Positions 14,225 to 23,904 of a stretch of DNA of 23,904 bases are shown here, in pieces. The notes under the pieces are model-generated. The model was given only the letters and a program-made list of their open reading frames with translations, had not been told where the DNA came from and made no database searches. The stretch is from DALYJJ01 sp031969915. GTDB taxonomy: Bacteria > Acidobacteriota > Terriglobia > Bryobacterales > Bryobacteraceae. The stretch covers positions 1-23,904 of the forward strand of contig DALYJJ010000099.1 in the NCBI GenBank assembly GCA_031969915.1. Reading direction: 5' to 3'. Numbering within the stretch: the stretch's first letter is position 1; each line of letters opens with the position of its first letter. The position numbers were made by a program, and so were the translations under genes.

Positions 14225-15358
14225 TCAGACCACCTTCTCGCGCAGCTTGCGCGTGGCGACGAGCAGCAGAATCGCGGCGTAGGCGAACAGGAACAGCACT
14301 TCGAGCCAGAGGATTTCCAGGCCGACGCCCTTGAGGAAGATGCCCTTCAGGATGGTGACGAAGTAACGGGCGGGAACGATGTGCGTGGCCACTTGGATCA
14401 CAGTGGGCATGTTCTCGATGGAATAGACGAAACCGGACAGCAGGAACGCAGGCAGGAACGACGAGAGGATGCTCGCCTGGAAGGCCAGCAACTGCGAGCG
14501 CGTCACGGTGGACAGGAAGATGCCCCAGCACAGCGCGCCGAACAGGAAGATGCAACTGGTGGCGAAGAGCAGCAGGCCGTTTCCCTCCATGGGCACTTTG
14601 AAGACGAGCACGCCGACGGCGATGGCGACGGCCATGTCGGCGATGCCGATGAGAAAGAACGCCGAGAGCTTACCGAGGAGCAGTTCGAGGGGGCGCACCG
14701 GCGTGGAGAGCAATTGCTCCATGGTCCCGCTTTCCCATTCGCGCGCGATGGTGAGGGAGGTGAGCAGTGCGCTGATGATCATCAGGATGACGGCGATCAG
14801 GCCGGGCACGATGTAGTTTCTGGACTTGAGTTCATCGTTGTAGAGGACCCTGATCCGCGCCTCCACGGGCGGATCGAGCTTTCCCATCCCGCGGCGCCGG
14901 ACGGCCTCCGCCCGCAGCTCCAGCGCGTGGGCCTGCACGGCGGCCTCGGCGTAGTTCAGCGCGAGGGAAGCGGTGTTCGAATCGCTGCCGTCGAGCAGAA
15001 GTTGCACGCTCGCCTCGCGGTTGTTCTGCAGATCGGCGGCGAATCCGCGCGGGATCGCCACGGCGAGCAGGGCGCGGGAGCGGTCGATCGCGTGCTCGAT
15101 TGGCTGGTAGCCGGTGACGTGTCCGGCGATGGTGAAGTAGCGCGACCCAGCGAAGCGGGCGATGAGCGCGCGGCTCTCCGGGCTCTCGTCCTGGTCGTAG
15201 ATCAGAGTGGGCACGCGGTCGACGTCCAGCGTGAGAGCGTAGCCGAACATCAGCAGCATGAGGAGGGGAATCGCGAGGGCGGCGATGAGGCTGCGCCGGT
15301 CGCGAACGATGTGCAGGGCCTCTTTGCGGAAGATGGCGAAATAGCGGCGGAAGCTCAT
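14225..15358 (-). CDS. ABC-2 type efflux permease, YbhS-like
   Basis: A 377-residue membrane subunit expected to pair with the YbhR-like permease. The N-terminal helix follows FRKEALHIVRDRRSLIAAL. The periplasmic part carries YDQDESPESRALIARFAGSRYF. The core helix region shows NYIVPGLIAVILMIISALL, then REWESGTMEQLLSTPVRPLELLLGK. Later come FLPAFLLSGFVYSIENMP and PARYFVTILKGIFLKG. The start overlaps the stop of the second ATPase gene as ATGA, implying coupled translation and equal stoichiometry. Two different permease genes rather than one suggest a heterodimeric pore, as in E. coli YbhSR. Confidence 0.94.
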   Translation of the reverse strand: MSFRRYFAIFRKEALHIVRDRRSLIAALAIPLLMLLMFGYALTLDVDRVPTLIYDQDESPESRALIARFAGSRYFTIAGHVTGYQPIEHAIDRSRALLAVAIPRGFAADLQNNREASVQLLLDGSDSNTASLALNYAEAAVQAHALELRAEAVRRRGMGKLDPPVEARIRVLYNDELKSRNYIVPGLIAVILMIISALLTSLTIAREWESGTMEQLLSTPVRPLELLLGKLSAFFLIGIADMAVAIAVGVLVFKVPMEGNGLLLFATSCIFLFGALCWGIFLSTVTRSQLLAFQASILSSFLPAFLLSGFVYSIENMPTVIQVATHIVPARYFVTILKGIFLKGVGLEILWLEVLFLFAYAAILLLVATRKLREKVV

Positions 15359-16299
15359 CCCGCTACCCTCCGGTCCTCGCGCTCGATCATTGCGACGAAG
15401 ACGTCCTCCATCGAGGGATCGATGGGCTCCAGGCGCTGGGGGACGATGGATGCCCGGCCGAGCGCGGCGGCGATGGCCGCGGCGCCGGCCTCGCGGTCTC
15501 CGGCCGTGACGTGGAGGCCGGCGCCGAACACCGCGACGTCGCGGAGCGAAGGTTCGGACTCGAGCGCGTGCATGGTGTCCAGGATGTCGCCCGTCTCCAG
15601 GTAGAAGAGGGCGTGCTGGTCGAGTTGGAGCTTGAGCGAGGCGGGGGCGCCGAGAGCAATGACGCGGCCGCGATACATCAGCGCGACGCGGTGGCAGTAC
15701 TCGGCCTCGTCCATGTAATGCGTGCTGACGAAGATGGTCTGCCCGGCGGCGGAGAGCTGGTAGATGAGGTCCCAGAACGCGCGGCGGGCAATGGGGTCGA
15801 CGCCGCTGGTGGGCTCGTCGAGAAAGAGGATCGGCGGCTCATGGAGCACGGCGCAGCCCAGGGCGAGCCGCTGCTTCCAGCCGCCGGAGAGCGTGCGGGT
15901 GAGCGCGTCCTGACGCTCTTCCAGGCCGGCCATCCGCAGGACGTACTCGCGCCGCGCCACGCGCCTGGCCGCGGGAACGCCGTAGATGCCGCTGAAGAAC
16001 TCGATGTTCTCGACCACGGTGAGGTCGTCGTAGAGCGAGAACTTCTGCGACATGTAGCCGATGGTCTGCCGGATCTCCTCGGGGTGCGTGGCCACGTCGT
16101 AGCCGTTCACGCGGGCCGTTCCGCCGGTGGGCGTCAGCAAGCCGCAGAGCACGCGGATGGTGGTGGACTTCCCCGCCCCGTTCGGGCCCAGGAAGCCGAA
16201 GATCTCGCCCTTCGCGACGGCCAGGTCCACGTGATCGACGGCCACGAAGTCACCGAAGCGCTTGAGCAGTTGCCGCGTTTCGACGGCGTATTCAGGCAT
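15355..16299 (-). CDS. ABC transporter ATP-binding protein (equivalent to the C-terminal half of YbhF)
   Basis: A 314-residue ATPase energising the YbhS/YbhR-like permeases. Walker A GPNGAGKST 38-46, Q-loop Gln85, signature LSGGW 137-141, Walker B ILFLDE 157-162 and H-loop His194 are all canonical. The C-terminal domain (about 220-314) ends DPSMEDVFVAMIE, as in drug-efflux ATPases of this type. The start at 16299 is chosen because AAGGAG lies seven bases upstream and because the longer open frame adds only a basic, non-homologous leader. It overlaps the first ATPase gene by eight bases and the permease start by four. Confidence 0.94.
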   Translation of the reverse strand: MPEYAVETRQLLKRFGDFVAVDHVDLAVAKGEIFGFLGPNGAGKSTTIRVLCGLLTPTGGTARVNGYDVATHPEEIRQTIGYMSQKFSLYDDLTVVENIEFFSGIYGVPAARRVARREYVLRMAGLEERQDALTRTLSGGWKQRLALGCAVLHEPPILFLDEPTSGVDPIARRAFWDLIYQLSAAGQTIFVSTHYMDEAEYCHRVALMYRGRVIALGAPASLKLQLDQHALFYLETGDILDTMHALESEPSLRDVAVFGAGLHVTAGDREAGAAAIAAALGRASIVPQRLEPIDPSMEDVFVAMIEREDRRVAG

Positions 16300-17218
16300 G
16301 CGCCGTCTCCTTCTGGATGAGGGCGATAAAGACGTCTTCGAGGGACGGCACGATGGGACGGAATTCGAATCCCGAACGCGCCGCGAGGTCTTCCGCACGA
16401 ACGCCGGGCGCGAGGAAGACGTGGAGTTCGGCGCCCGAAGGCTGCGCGCTGACGACGCCCGGCTGCGACTCCAGCCAGGCGCGCGCCGCGCGAGGGTCCG
16501 GCGCGGCGACGGCGTGGCAGGTTTCGTCGATCCTGGTGCGAAGGGCGAGCGGCGAGTCCACGCGCACCAGGCGGCCCCGGTTCATCAGGGCGACGCGGTT
16601 GCATCGCTCGGCTTCGTCCAGGTAGGCGGTGGTGACGAAGACGGTGAGTCCGTCTTTCACGAGCTGATAGAGGATGGCCCAGAAGTCGCGGCGCGAGACG
16701 GGGTCCACGCCGTTGGTCGGTTCGTCGAGGAACAGGATGGCGGGGCGATGCAGCAGCGTGCACATGAGCGCCAGCTTCTGTTTCATTCCGCCAGATAGTT
16801 TGGCGGCCGCGCGGGCGCGGAAGGGCTCCATCCGCGTCATGCGCAGGAGCCGGGACATCAGCTCGCCGCGTGCGGCGCCGGTGACGCCGAACAGGTCGGC
16901 GTAGAAAATCATGTTCTCTTCGACGGTGAGATCGCCGTACAGGCCGAAGCGCTGGGCCATGTAGCCGATCCGGTCTTTCACGGCGTCCACGTCGCGCGCG
17001 ACGTGGTGACCGGCCACCCACGCTTCGCCCTCGTGGGGGTCCAGGAGTCCGCAGAGCAGGCGAAGGGTGGTGGTCTTGCCCGCCCCGTCCGGCCCGACGA
17101 GGCCGAAGATCTCACCCGGCGCCACCTCGAGCGTGAGGCGGTCCACCGCGGTCAGCGCGCCGAAACGGCGGGTGAGGCCTGTGGCGCGGACCGCGGGTAG
17201 CGGCGGGGCGGCGCTCAT
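16292..17218 (-). CDS. ABC transporter ATP-binding protein (equivalent to the N-terminal half of YbhF)
   Basis: A 308-residue ATPase. Walker A reads GPDGAGKTT (42-50), with the Asp variant that I recall from the first domain of YbhF. Q-loop Gln89, signature LSGGM 141-145 and Walker B ILFLDE 161-166 are intact. The H-loop position is Ala198 (VTTAYLDEAE), where the partner ATPase has His194 (VSTHYMDEAE), so one of the two ATP sites is probably degenerate. The C-terminal domain ends PSLEDVFIALIQ. The ATG at 17218 overlaps the membrane-fusion-protein stop codon as ATGA. Longer upstream starts lie inside that gene. Confidence 0.94.
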   Translation of the reverse strand: MSAAPPLPAVRATGLTRRFGALTAVDRLTLEVAPGEIFGLVGPDGAGKTTTLRLLCGLLDPHEGEAWVAGHHVARDVDAVKDRIGYMAQRFGLYGDLTVEENMIFYADLFGVTGAARGELMSRLLRMTRMEPFRARAAAKLSGGMKQKLALMCTLLHRPAILFLDEPTNGVDPVSRRDFWAILYQLVKDGLTVFVTTAYLDEAERCNRVALMNRGRLVRVDSPLALRTRIDETCHAVAAPDPRAARAWLESQPGVVSAQPSGAELHVFLAPGVRAEDLAARSGFEFRPIVPSLEDVFIALIQKETAHA

Positions 17219-18399
17219 GGCTGGCCGAGGATGATCTCGGCGTCCACAGGCATATTGGATTTGAGTTCGCGCTGCGGGTTGTCGACGTCCACTTTGATGC
17301 GGTAGACCAGTTTCACCCGCTCTTCCTGGGTCTGGATCTGCTTCGGTGTGAACTCGGCTTGCGATGAGATGAAGGAGATCTTGCCCCAATAGGATTTCCC
17401 GGGATAGGAGTCCGAGGCGACGCGCACCCGATCTCCGATCTTCACGCGGCCGAGGTCGCGCTCGGTGATGTAGCCGCGCAGCCAGGGCCGGTCGATGGCG
17501 CCGATGGTAACCACGCTCGCGCCGGCGGCCACAACTTCTCCCAGGTCCACGGGCTTTACGAGAATCACTCCGTCCACGGGCGCGCGCGCGATGGTGTCCT
17601 GCACCTGCGACTCGCTGATGCCGAGTTGCGCCCGGGCGCGGCCGATCTCGGCTTCCCGCGTGGCCACCTCCGCTTCCCGGCGCTTCACGTCCAGGGCCGC
17701 CGACTGGGTGAGGCGCAGCGCGGCGCGCGCGCGCTCCACCTGGGCGTGTTGATTCTCCACCACCTCTTTGCGCGGGCCTTCCTCCACCAGCGCGAGCGCC
17801 TGCTGGGCCTGTTTGAGGTTGGCCTGGGTGGTCTCATGCCGGGTGCGGAACTGGTCGAACTGCTGGCGCGAGATGTCGTCGTTCTTGAACAGAGCCTGGG
17901 CGCGGTCCCAGTCGGCCCGGGTTTGCTCCACCTGGGCGAGAATCTCGCTCACGCGGGCCTTGGCCTGTTGAATCTCCTGGGGCCGCGAACCGGTTTCGAG
18001 TTCGCGCAAGCGGATCTCGGCGGCTTTCAATTCGGCGCGGCGCAGTTCGATCTCATTGTTGAGCGCCGACCGCTGGAAGTCGAGGGCGGCGCGGGCCTGG
18101 TTGGCCTGCGTTTCGGCCGCGGCGACGCCGGCACGGTCGCGGCTGCGCTGCTGTTCCATCTGTTCGGGGTCGATTCGCGCCAGCACGTGGCCCGCGCGGA
18201 CGAAATCCCCCTCCCGCACGTTCAACTCGGCGATCTTGCCCGGGATCTTGAACGACACTTCCACCTCCGTGAGCTCAATGTTGCCGCTGAGCTTCACGAC
18301 GTTCGGATCCACGCGGTCGAAGACTCCACTTCGGAACAGCGCCACGGCTACGGCGGCGGCGGCGATCGCGAGCAGCAAAACGATGCGAACCCGTTTCAT
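17215..18399 (-). CDS. HlyD/YbhG-like periplasmic adaptor (membrane fusion protein)
   Basis: A protein of 394 residues linking the inner-membrane ABC pump to the outer-membrane channel. It has a single N-terminal membrane anchor (RIVLLLAIAAAAVAVALF). A biotinyl-lipoyl half-motif follows (VEVSFKIPGKIAELNVREGDFVRAGHVLARID). A long alpha-helical coiled coil (about 78-265) is rich in Gln, Glu, Arg and Ala. The second lipoyl half is TIARAPVDGVILVKPVDLGEVV, followed by a beta-barrel (PWLRGYITERDLGRVKIGDRVRVASDSYPG) and a membrane-proximal domain ending SNMPVDAEIILGQP. The ATG at 18399 overlaps the TolC-like gene stop codon as ATGA. The long helical hairpin is of the kind that docks with TolC. Confidence 0.94.
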   Translation of the reverse strand: MKRVRIVLLLAIAAAAVAVALFRSGVFDRVDPNVVKLSGNIELTEVEVSFKIPGKIAELNVREGDFVRAGHVLARIDPEQMEQQRSRDRAGVAAAETQANQARAALDFQRSALNNEIELRRAELKAAEIRLRELETGSRPQEIQQAKARVSEILAQVEQTRADWDRAQALFKNDDISRQQFDQFRTRHETTQANLKQAQQALALVEEGPRKEVVENQHAQVERARAALRLTQSAALDVKRREAEVATREAEIGRARAQLGISESQVQDTIARAPVDGVILVKPVDLGEVVAAGASVVTIGAIDRPWLRGYITERDLGRVKIGDRVRVASDSYPGKSYWGKISFISSQAEFTPKQIQTQEERVKLVYRIKVDVDNPQRELKSNMPVDAEIILGQP

Positions 18400-19712
18400 G
18401 GGAGGATCCTTTCGACGGCGCCCTGGGCGGCGTTCAGATCCAGCCGGGCGAGGTTGTGATTGAAGAGCGCGCTGACCATGTTGTCGCGGGCGCGCGCCAG
18501 GCGTGTTTGGGCGTCGGTCACTTCGATGCTCGAGGCCACGCCGGCCTCGTAACGGCGGCGCGCGGAGGCGAGTTCGCTTTCCGCGAGCGCCAGTCCCTCG
18601 CGCGACGTCCCCACCTGGGCGCCGGCGGAGCGCAAGGCGTCGAGGGCGAGGCGGATGTCCAACTCGATCTGCTCCCGCAGGTCGCGCGTGCGGATGCGCT
18701 CCTGCCGGTAGAGCGAGGCCGCTTCCGCGCGGCGGGCGTCGCGGCGGCCTCCGTCGAAGATCGGAACTCTCAGGCTCAGGCCGTAACTGCGGGTGGGCAG
18801 CGTGCTGCCGAGGCCGCTTCCCAGGGAGCCGTAGTCGGCGAAGGCGGCAAGCGACGGCAGCCGCTCCCACTTCACGGCGTCGAAAGTCAACCGGGCGGCC
18901 TCCTCCCGCCGCTCCTGCGCGGCCAGCGCGTCGCGCAGCTTGCGCGCGGTTTCGAGGGCCTGGGCGACGGTGATTTCCTCCGTTGGCTGATAGGCGAGGG
19001 CGTCGGTGAGCGTGATTTGTGCGTCCAGGCGAAGGCCGATGGTGCGCAACAGTTGCAGGCGCGCCCGCTCCGATTCGTTCTCCATCACGATGCGGCGCTG
19101 CTTTTCGTTGGCCAGTTGCACCTGCGCGCGGGTGACTTCAATGCCCGTTCCGGTGCCTGCTTTTCTCTGTGTTTCCGCTAGGTTTACGAGCTCTTCGCCG
19201 AGCTTCACGTTCGCGTCTGCGGTCTCCACCGAGGCCTGCGCCCGCAGAGCGGCCAGGTACGCGCGCGCGACCAGCTCCGTGGTGGTATCGGCGGCGCTGC
19301 CGCTCTCCGAGTGCACGCTGTCGACCGTGCGCCGCGCCGACTGCATCCGGCGCAGAGCTGCAAAGTCGAAGATCGACTGCGTGCCGGTGACGCGCGCGTC
19401 GAAGGTGGTGAACGGGCCGACGAAGGACGGGATGGAGAAGCCGGGAAACGGCGACGTGAATTGAATGCCGCGGGCGGCGAGATTGGTGGTCTGGCTCGCA
19501 TACAGCAGGCTCGCCGAAAGATCCGGCAGCAGCGCGGCGCGCGCTTGTCCGGCGCGCGCTTCGGCCGCCCTCACGGCTTCCCGCGCCAGTTGCAGGCGGG
19601 CGCTGCCTTCCGGCGCCAGGGCAATCTCGACGGCGCGCCGCAGCGAGAGCGGGATGGCGTCCTGAGCCTGCGCCAGGAGCGGGAGCAGCAGCACGAGGGG
19701 AACTCGTTTCAT
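18396..19712 (-). CDS. TolC-family outer-membrane efflux protein
   Basis: A protein of 438 residues with a signal peptide (MKRVPLVLLLPLLAQAQ). Two outer-membrane-efflux repeats follow (about 25-215 and 225-435), each a helix-strand-helix unit. Phrases such as LREQIELDIRLALDALRSA, SELASARRRYEAGVASSIEVTDAQTRLARARDN and GTGTGIEVTRAQVQLANEKQ are typical. YGLSLRVPIFDGGRRDARRAEA marks the second beta segment. Homotrimers form the outer-membrane channel. The ATG at 19712 has GGAGG eight bases upstream and overlaps the tetR stop codon as ATGA. E. coli ybhGFSR lacks its own channel gene, whereas this operon supplies one. Confidence 0.94.
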   Translation of the reverse strand: MKRVPLVLLLPLLAQAQDAIPLSLRRAVEIALAPEGSARLQLAREAVRAAEARAGQARAALLPDLSASLLYASQTTNLAARGIQFTSPFPGFSIPSFVGPFTTFDARVTGTQSIFDFAALRRMQSARRTVDSVHSESGSAADTTTELVARAYLAALRAQASVETADANVKLGEELVNLAETQRKAGTGTGIEVTRAQVQLANEKQRRIVMENESERARLQLLRTIGLRLDAQITLTDALAYQPTEEITVAQALETARKLRDALAAQERREEAARLTFDAVKWERLPSLAAFADYGSLGSGLGSTLPTRSYGLSLRVPIFDGGRRDARRAEAASLYRQERIRTRDLREQIELDIRLALDALRSAGAQVGTSREGLALAESELASARRRYEAGVASSIEVTDAQTRLARARDNMVSALFNHNLARLDLNAAQGAVERILP

Positions 19713-20344
19713 GGCCTGGCCTCCAATCCGGCCGTCACGAACCGGACGATGCGGCGCAGTGTCGCCTCCTCGTCGGCGGGGTCGCAGGCGCCGTTGGAGA
19801 TGAGGCGCACCAGTTTCTCGCCCGCCAGCACGTGCGCCACAATGCCCACGCTGAAGAAGAGGCCCCACATAATATCCTCCCGGCTGCGGCCAGGCAGAGA
19901 CCGCTCATAAGCGGAGCCAAACCGGCGAACTACATCGCCGATCTGCTCGCGGAAGATGCGCCGGGCCAGTTCGCTCGTATCGCTGTACATCTGTCCCAGA
20001 AGGGCCCGCATGGTGGGCATGGTCTGGCCGGTCACCAGCAGCGGCCGCAGGAAGGCCTCAACCACCGCCGGCAGCGGCAGAGGGCCCTCCGGATGCTGGG
20101 CCTCCAGGGCGTCCAGGAGCTGAAAGCGCGCCTCGTTGATGGGCCGCAGGCGGCGGGCGAACACGGCGGCGATCAGCGACTCCTTCGATTGGAAATGGTA
20201 GTTGACGGCCGCGAGGTTGACGCCCGCGCGCGCTGTGATCGCACGCAGCGAGGCGGATTCGAAGCCCTGTTCGGCGAAGAGCTGTTCGGCGGCGTCGAGG
20301 ATGGCGGTTTTGGTGTCGAGGGGTGCGGCGGTGGTTGGCGGCAT
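19709..20344 (-). CDS. TetR-family repressor, CecR-like
   Basis: A protein of 211 residues. The N-terminal TetR helix-turn-helix (about 12-58) reads AILDAAEQLFAEQGFESASLRAITARAGVNLAAVNYHFQSKESLI in sequence, the standard pattern. The all-helical C-terminal ligand domain (about 75-205) begins INEARFQLLDALEAQ and resembles CecR/YbiH, the regulator of ybhGFSR in E. coli. It is the first gene of the efflux operon, so it should repress itself and all six downstream genes. A perfect palindromic operator lies 15 bases before its ATG. The ligand cannot be predicted from sequence. Confidence 0.94.
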   Translation of the reverse strand: MPPTTAAPLDTKTAILDAAEQLFAEQGFESASLRAITARAGVNLAAVNYHFQSKESLIAAVFARRLRPINEARFQLLDALEAQHPEGPLPLPAVVEAFLRPLLVTGQTMPTMRALLGQMYSDTSELARRIFREQIGDVVRRFGSAYERSLPGRSREDIMWGLFFSVGIVAHVLAGEKLVRLISNGACDPADEEATLRRIVRFVTAGLEARP

Positions 20345-20359
20345 ACTTAAACGATCGAA

Positions 20360-20375
20360 TGAAACGGTCGTTTCA
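20360..20375 (-). promoter_or_regulatory. Predicted TetR operator
   Basis: A perfect inverted repeat TGAAACG-GT-CGTTTCA (7-base arms, 2-base spacer) covers the expected transcription start of the tetR-led operon, just downstream of the -10. Size, symmetry and position are those of autoregulatory TetR operators. Confidence 0.8.
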
Positions 20376-20380
20376 AACTG

Positions 20381-20410
20381 ATGTTAGAGCAAGTTTCGAC
20401 GGCTTGTCAA
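20381..20410 (-). promoter_or_regulatory. Sigma-70 promoter of the efflux operon
   Basis: On the minus strand a perfect -35 TTGACA (20405-20410) is followed after 18 bases by TAACAT (20381-20386, 4 of 6). An alternative -10, TCTAAC, lies at 16-base spacing. Initiation would occur around 20374, inside the palindromic operator. Confidence 0.7.
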
Positions 20411-20438
20411 CGCTTTTCTTGAGGGGGTGGGCGGAATG

Positions 20439-21059
20439 TTACTCAGGCGGCCGGCTGGTGGTGGACCGGGCGAACAGGAGGGCGCTCAGACGGTTGCGGT
20501 CGAATTCAGTCACCGCGGAGAACCGCCGGATGTCGGAGCGGCTCTTGAGGCGGGTGCGGTAGCGCGAGAACACCTGGGGCAGCAGGCGGCCGTTGTACAT
20601 GATGGGACCGGGCGCGGCGGCGTGGTTCATACCCAATCCGTGGCCGAGTTCGTGGAGGGCGGTGAGGTAGACGACGGTATCGCGATAGAGGGCGTCGGCG
20701 CGGCCGCGTTCGCCGACGGCGCCGGGGAAGCGGGACAGGTCGGGGCGGATCCGGATGGTGGAGCCATGGCGGCGGCCGGAGAGGAACGGCTGGGCGACGC
20801 CGTGCTGCTGGTCGTGGGGGGCCGCCCATCGAATGTGAAAGAGAGCGCCGATGGGGCTGGAGGCTCGTTTCCAGATGAGCCGGCCGCCGGAGGCCGCGGC
20901 CCAGTCCTCGAGCGCCCACTCGACGAGTTCGACGTCAGTGAAGGCACAGCCGGTCTGGGCCGGGCGGCACTCTTCGATCCAGTAGGCGATGGTCTCCGGA
21001 GCAGCCGGCGCGGCGGACGCGGCGGGCAGGAACAGGAGCAGCAGGAGGCTGGGCTTCAC
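20439..21059 (-). CDS. Secreted metzincin-type zinc metalloprotease (matrixin-like)
   Basis: A protein of 206 residues with a signal peptide (MKPSLLLLLFLPAASAA). The zinc motif HELGHGLGMNH spans 136-146: zinc-binding His136, His140 and His146, with catalytic Glu137. A Met-turn (IMYNG, Met154) follows closely, as in matrixins. Two Cys (31 and 38) could form a disulphide in the exported protein. There is no long propeptide and no cysteine switch. The start is GTG at 21059, overlapping the cysE stop codon as GTGA; no in-frame ATG precedes the signal. It is the last gene of the operon and stops with TAA about 30 bases before the efflux promoter. The substrate is unknown. Confidence 0.9.
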   Translation of the reverse strand: MKPSLLLLLFLPAASAAPAAPETIAYWIEECRPAQTGCAFTDVELVEWALEDWAAASGGRLIWKRASSPIGALFHIRWAAPHDQQHGVAQPFLSGRRHGSTIRIRPDLSRFPGAVGERGRADALYRDTVVYLTALHELGHGLGMNHAAAPGPIMYNGRLLPQVFSRYRTRLKSRSDIRRFSAVTEFDRNRLSALLFARSTTSRPPE

Positions 21060-21689
21060 CGGCGTTCGGGGAGCCGGGCTTCCTCGCGCTCGGCGAGAGC
21101 CCTGAGGTTGGACTCCAGGTGTTCGACCCGCCGCACGAGGTCTTCGATGGCCTGCCCCTCGGGGTCGGGCAGTTTGCCGTGCTCCAACGTTTCGACGGCC
21201 TCGCCTCGAGTCCGAACGATGCGGCCGGGGACGCCAACCACCGTGGAGTGATCGGGCACAGGGTGCACCACGACGGAACCCGCGCCGACCTTGACGTGGT
21301 CGCCGATGCGAATGTTGCCCAGGATTTTCGCGCCGGTGCCGACGACGACGTGGTTGCCGAGCGTGGGATGGCGCTTGCCGCGTTCCTTGCCGGTGCCGCC
21401 GAGGGTGACTCCCTGATAGAGGAGGACATCGTCGCCGATCTCGGTCGTTTCGCCGATCACAACGCCCATGCCGTGATCGATGAAGAACCGCCGGCCGATG
21501 CGCGCTCCGGGGTGAATCTCAATCCCCGTGAAGAACCGGCTGACCTGGGAGAGCACGCGCGGCACGATGGGAATCCGCGCCCGGTAGAGGCGATGCGCGA
21601 GGCGGTGGAGCAGGATGGCGTGGAAACCGGGGTAGCAGAGAACGATCTCGAGCGCGCTCTGGGCCGCCGGGTCTTCACGAAAGATGGTC

Positions 21690-21718
<29 letters not shown>
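21056..21718 (-). CDS. cysE: Serine O-acetyltransferase
   Basis: A 220-residue cytoplasmic enzyme making O-acetylserine from serine and acetyl-CoA, the committed step of cysteine synthesis. It matches the short (Bacillus-type) CysE throughout: EDPAAQSALEIVLCYPGFHAI, SQVSRFFTGIEIHPGARIG, FFIDHGMGVVIGETTEIG and LYQGVTLGGTGKERGKRHPT. Left-handed beta-helix hexapeptides then continue to HSTVVGVPGRIV. The catalytic His of DHGMG and the acetyl-CoA-site GKRHPT are present. The last 45 or so residues are a charged helix (VRRVEHLESNLRALAERE). It starts at GTG, 29 bases inside the 3' end of the histidine kinase gene, and no cysK lies beside it. Confidence 0.95.

Positions 21719-23904
<2,186 letters not shown>

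Noticed and set aside
13010..15604. An 864-codon plus-strand open frame opposite the permeases
   Set aside because: It is rich in His, Gln, Asp and Glu and lies antisense to two well-defined ABC-2 permeases; a codon-bias shadow.

Overview
The window is high-GC bacterial DNA. Its gene content fits an acidobacterium of the Solibacter/Bryobacter type: a TIGR02999-like ECF sigma factor beside a Ser/Thr kinase with TPRs, secreted choice-of-anchor-D and Ig-like proteins, an UpxY-type antiterminator, and a two-component propeller hybrid kinase. This assignment rests on family recognition only. A run of 10 Ns at 10593-10602 shows that it is a draft or metagenome scaffold.

Layout. 1-138 (+): C-terminal end of an unknown gene. 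247-3449 (-): fliW, csrA and a very large flagellin, with a sigma-28-like promoter, a leader hairpin that presents GGA in its loop (a textbook CsrA target), a second GGA in the Shine-Dalgarno, and a strong intrinsic terminator. 3484-4872 (-): a polyprenyl glycosylphosphotransferase that starts exopolysaccharide synthesis. 4974-8717 (-): three tightly linked exported proteins (Ig-like, beta-propeller-like, choice-of-anchor-D), the least understood part of the window. 9123-9668 (+): an UpxY/NusG-like antiterminator with a good sigma-70 promoter and a structured leader. 9729-10298 (+): an ECF sigma factor that looks leaderless. 10274-13019 (-): a Ser/Thr kinase with TPRs, convergent with and overlapping the sigma gene, and broken only by the assembly gap. 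13073-20344 (-): a complete tripartite ABC efflux operon (tetR, tolC-like, hlyD/ybhG-like, two ATPases, two ABC-2 permeases). Its first five junctions are start/stop overlaps and the last is a 3-base gap. A palindromic operator lies at the tetR transcription start. 20439-23904 (-): a hybrid histidine kinase (open at the window edge), serine acetyltransferase and a secreted metzincin protease, with overlapping ends.

How they work together. The motility block is a self-contained FliW-CsrA-flagellin homeostatic circuit. The efflux block is the E. coli cecR-ybhGFSR arrangement with an added TolC and with YbhF split into two genes. The middle of the window (exported operon, antiterminator, ECF sigma, kinase) concerns the envelope and signalling; the links among these genes are inferred from proximity. 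No RNA genes, CRISPR arrays, IS elements or prophage genes were seen.
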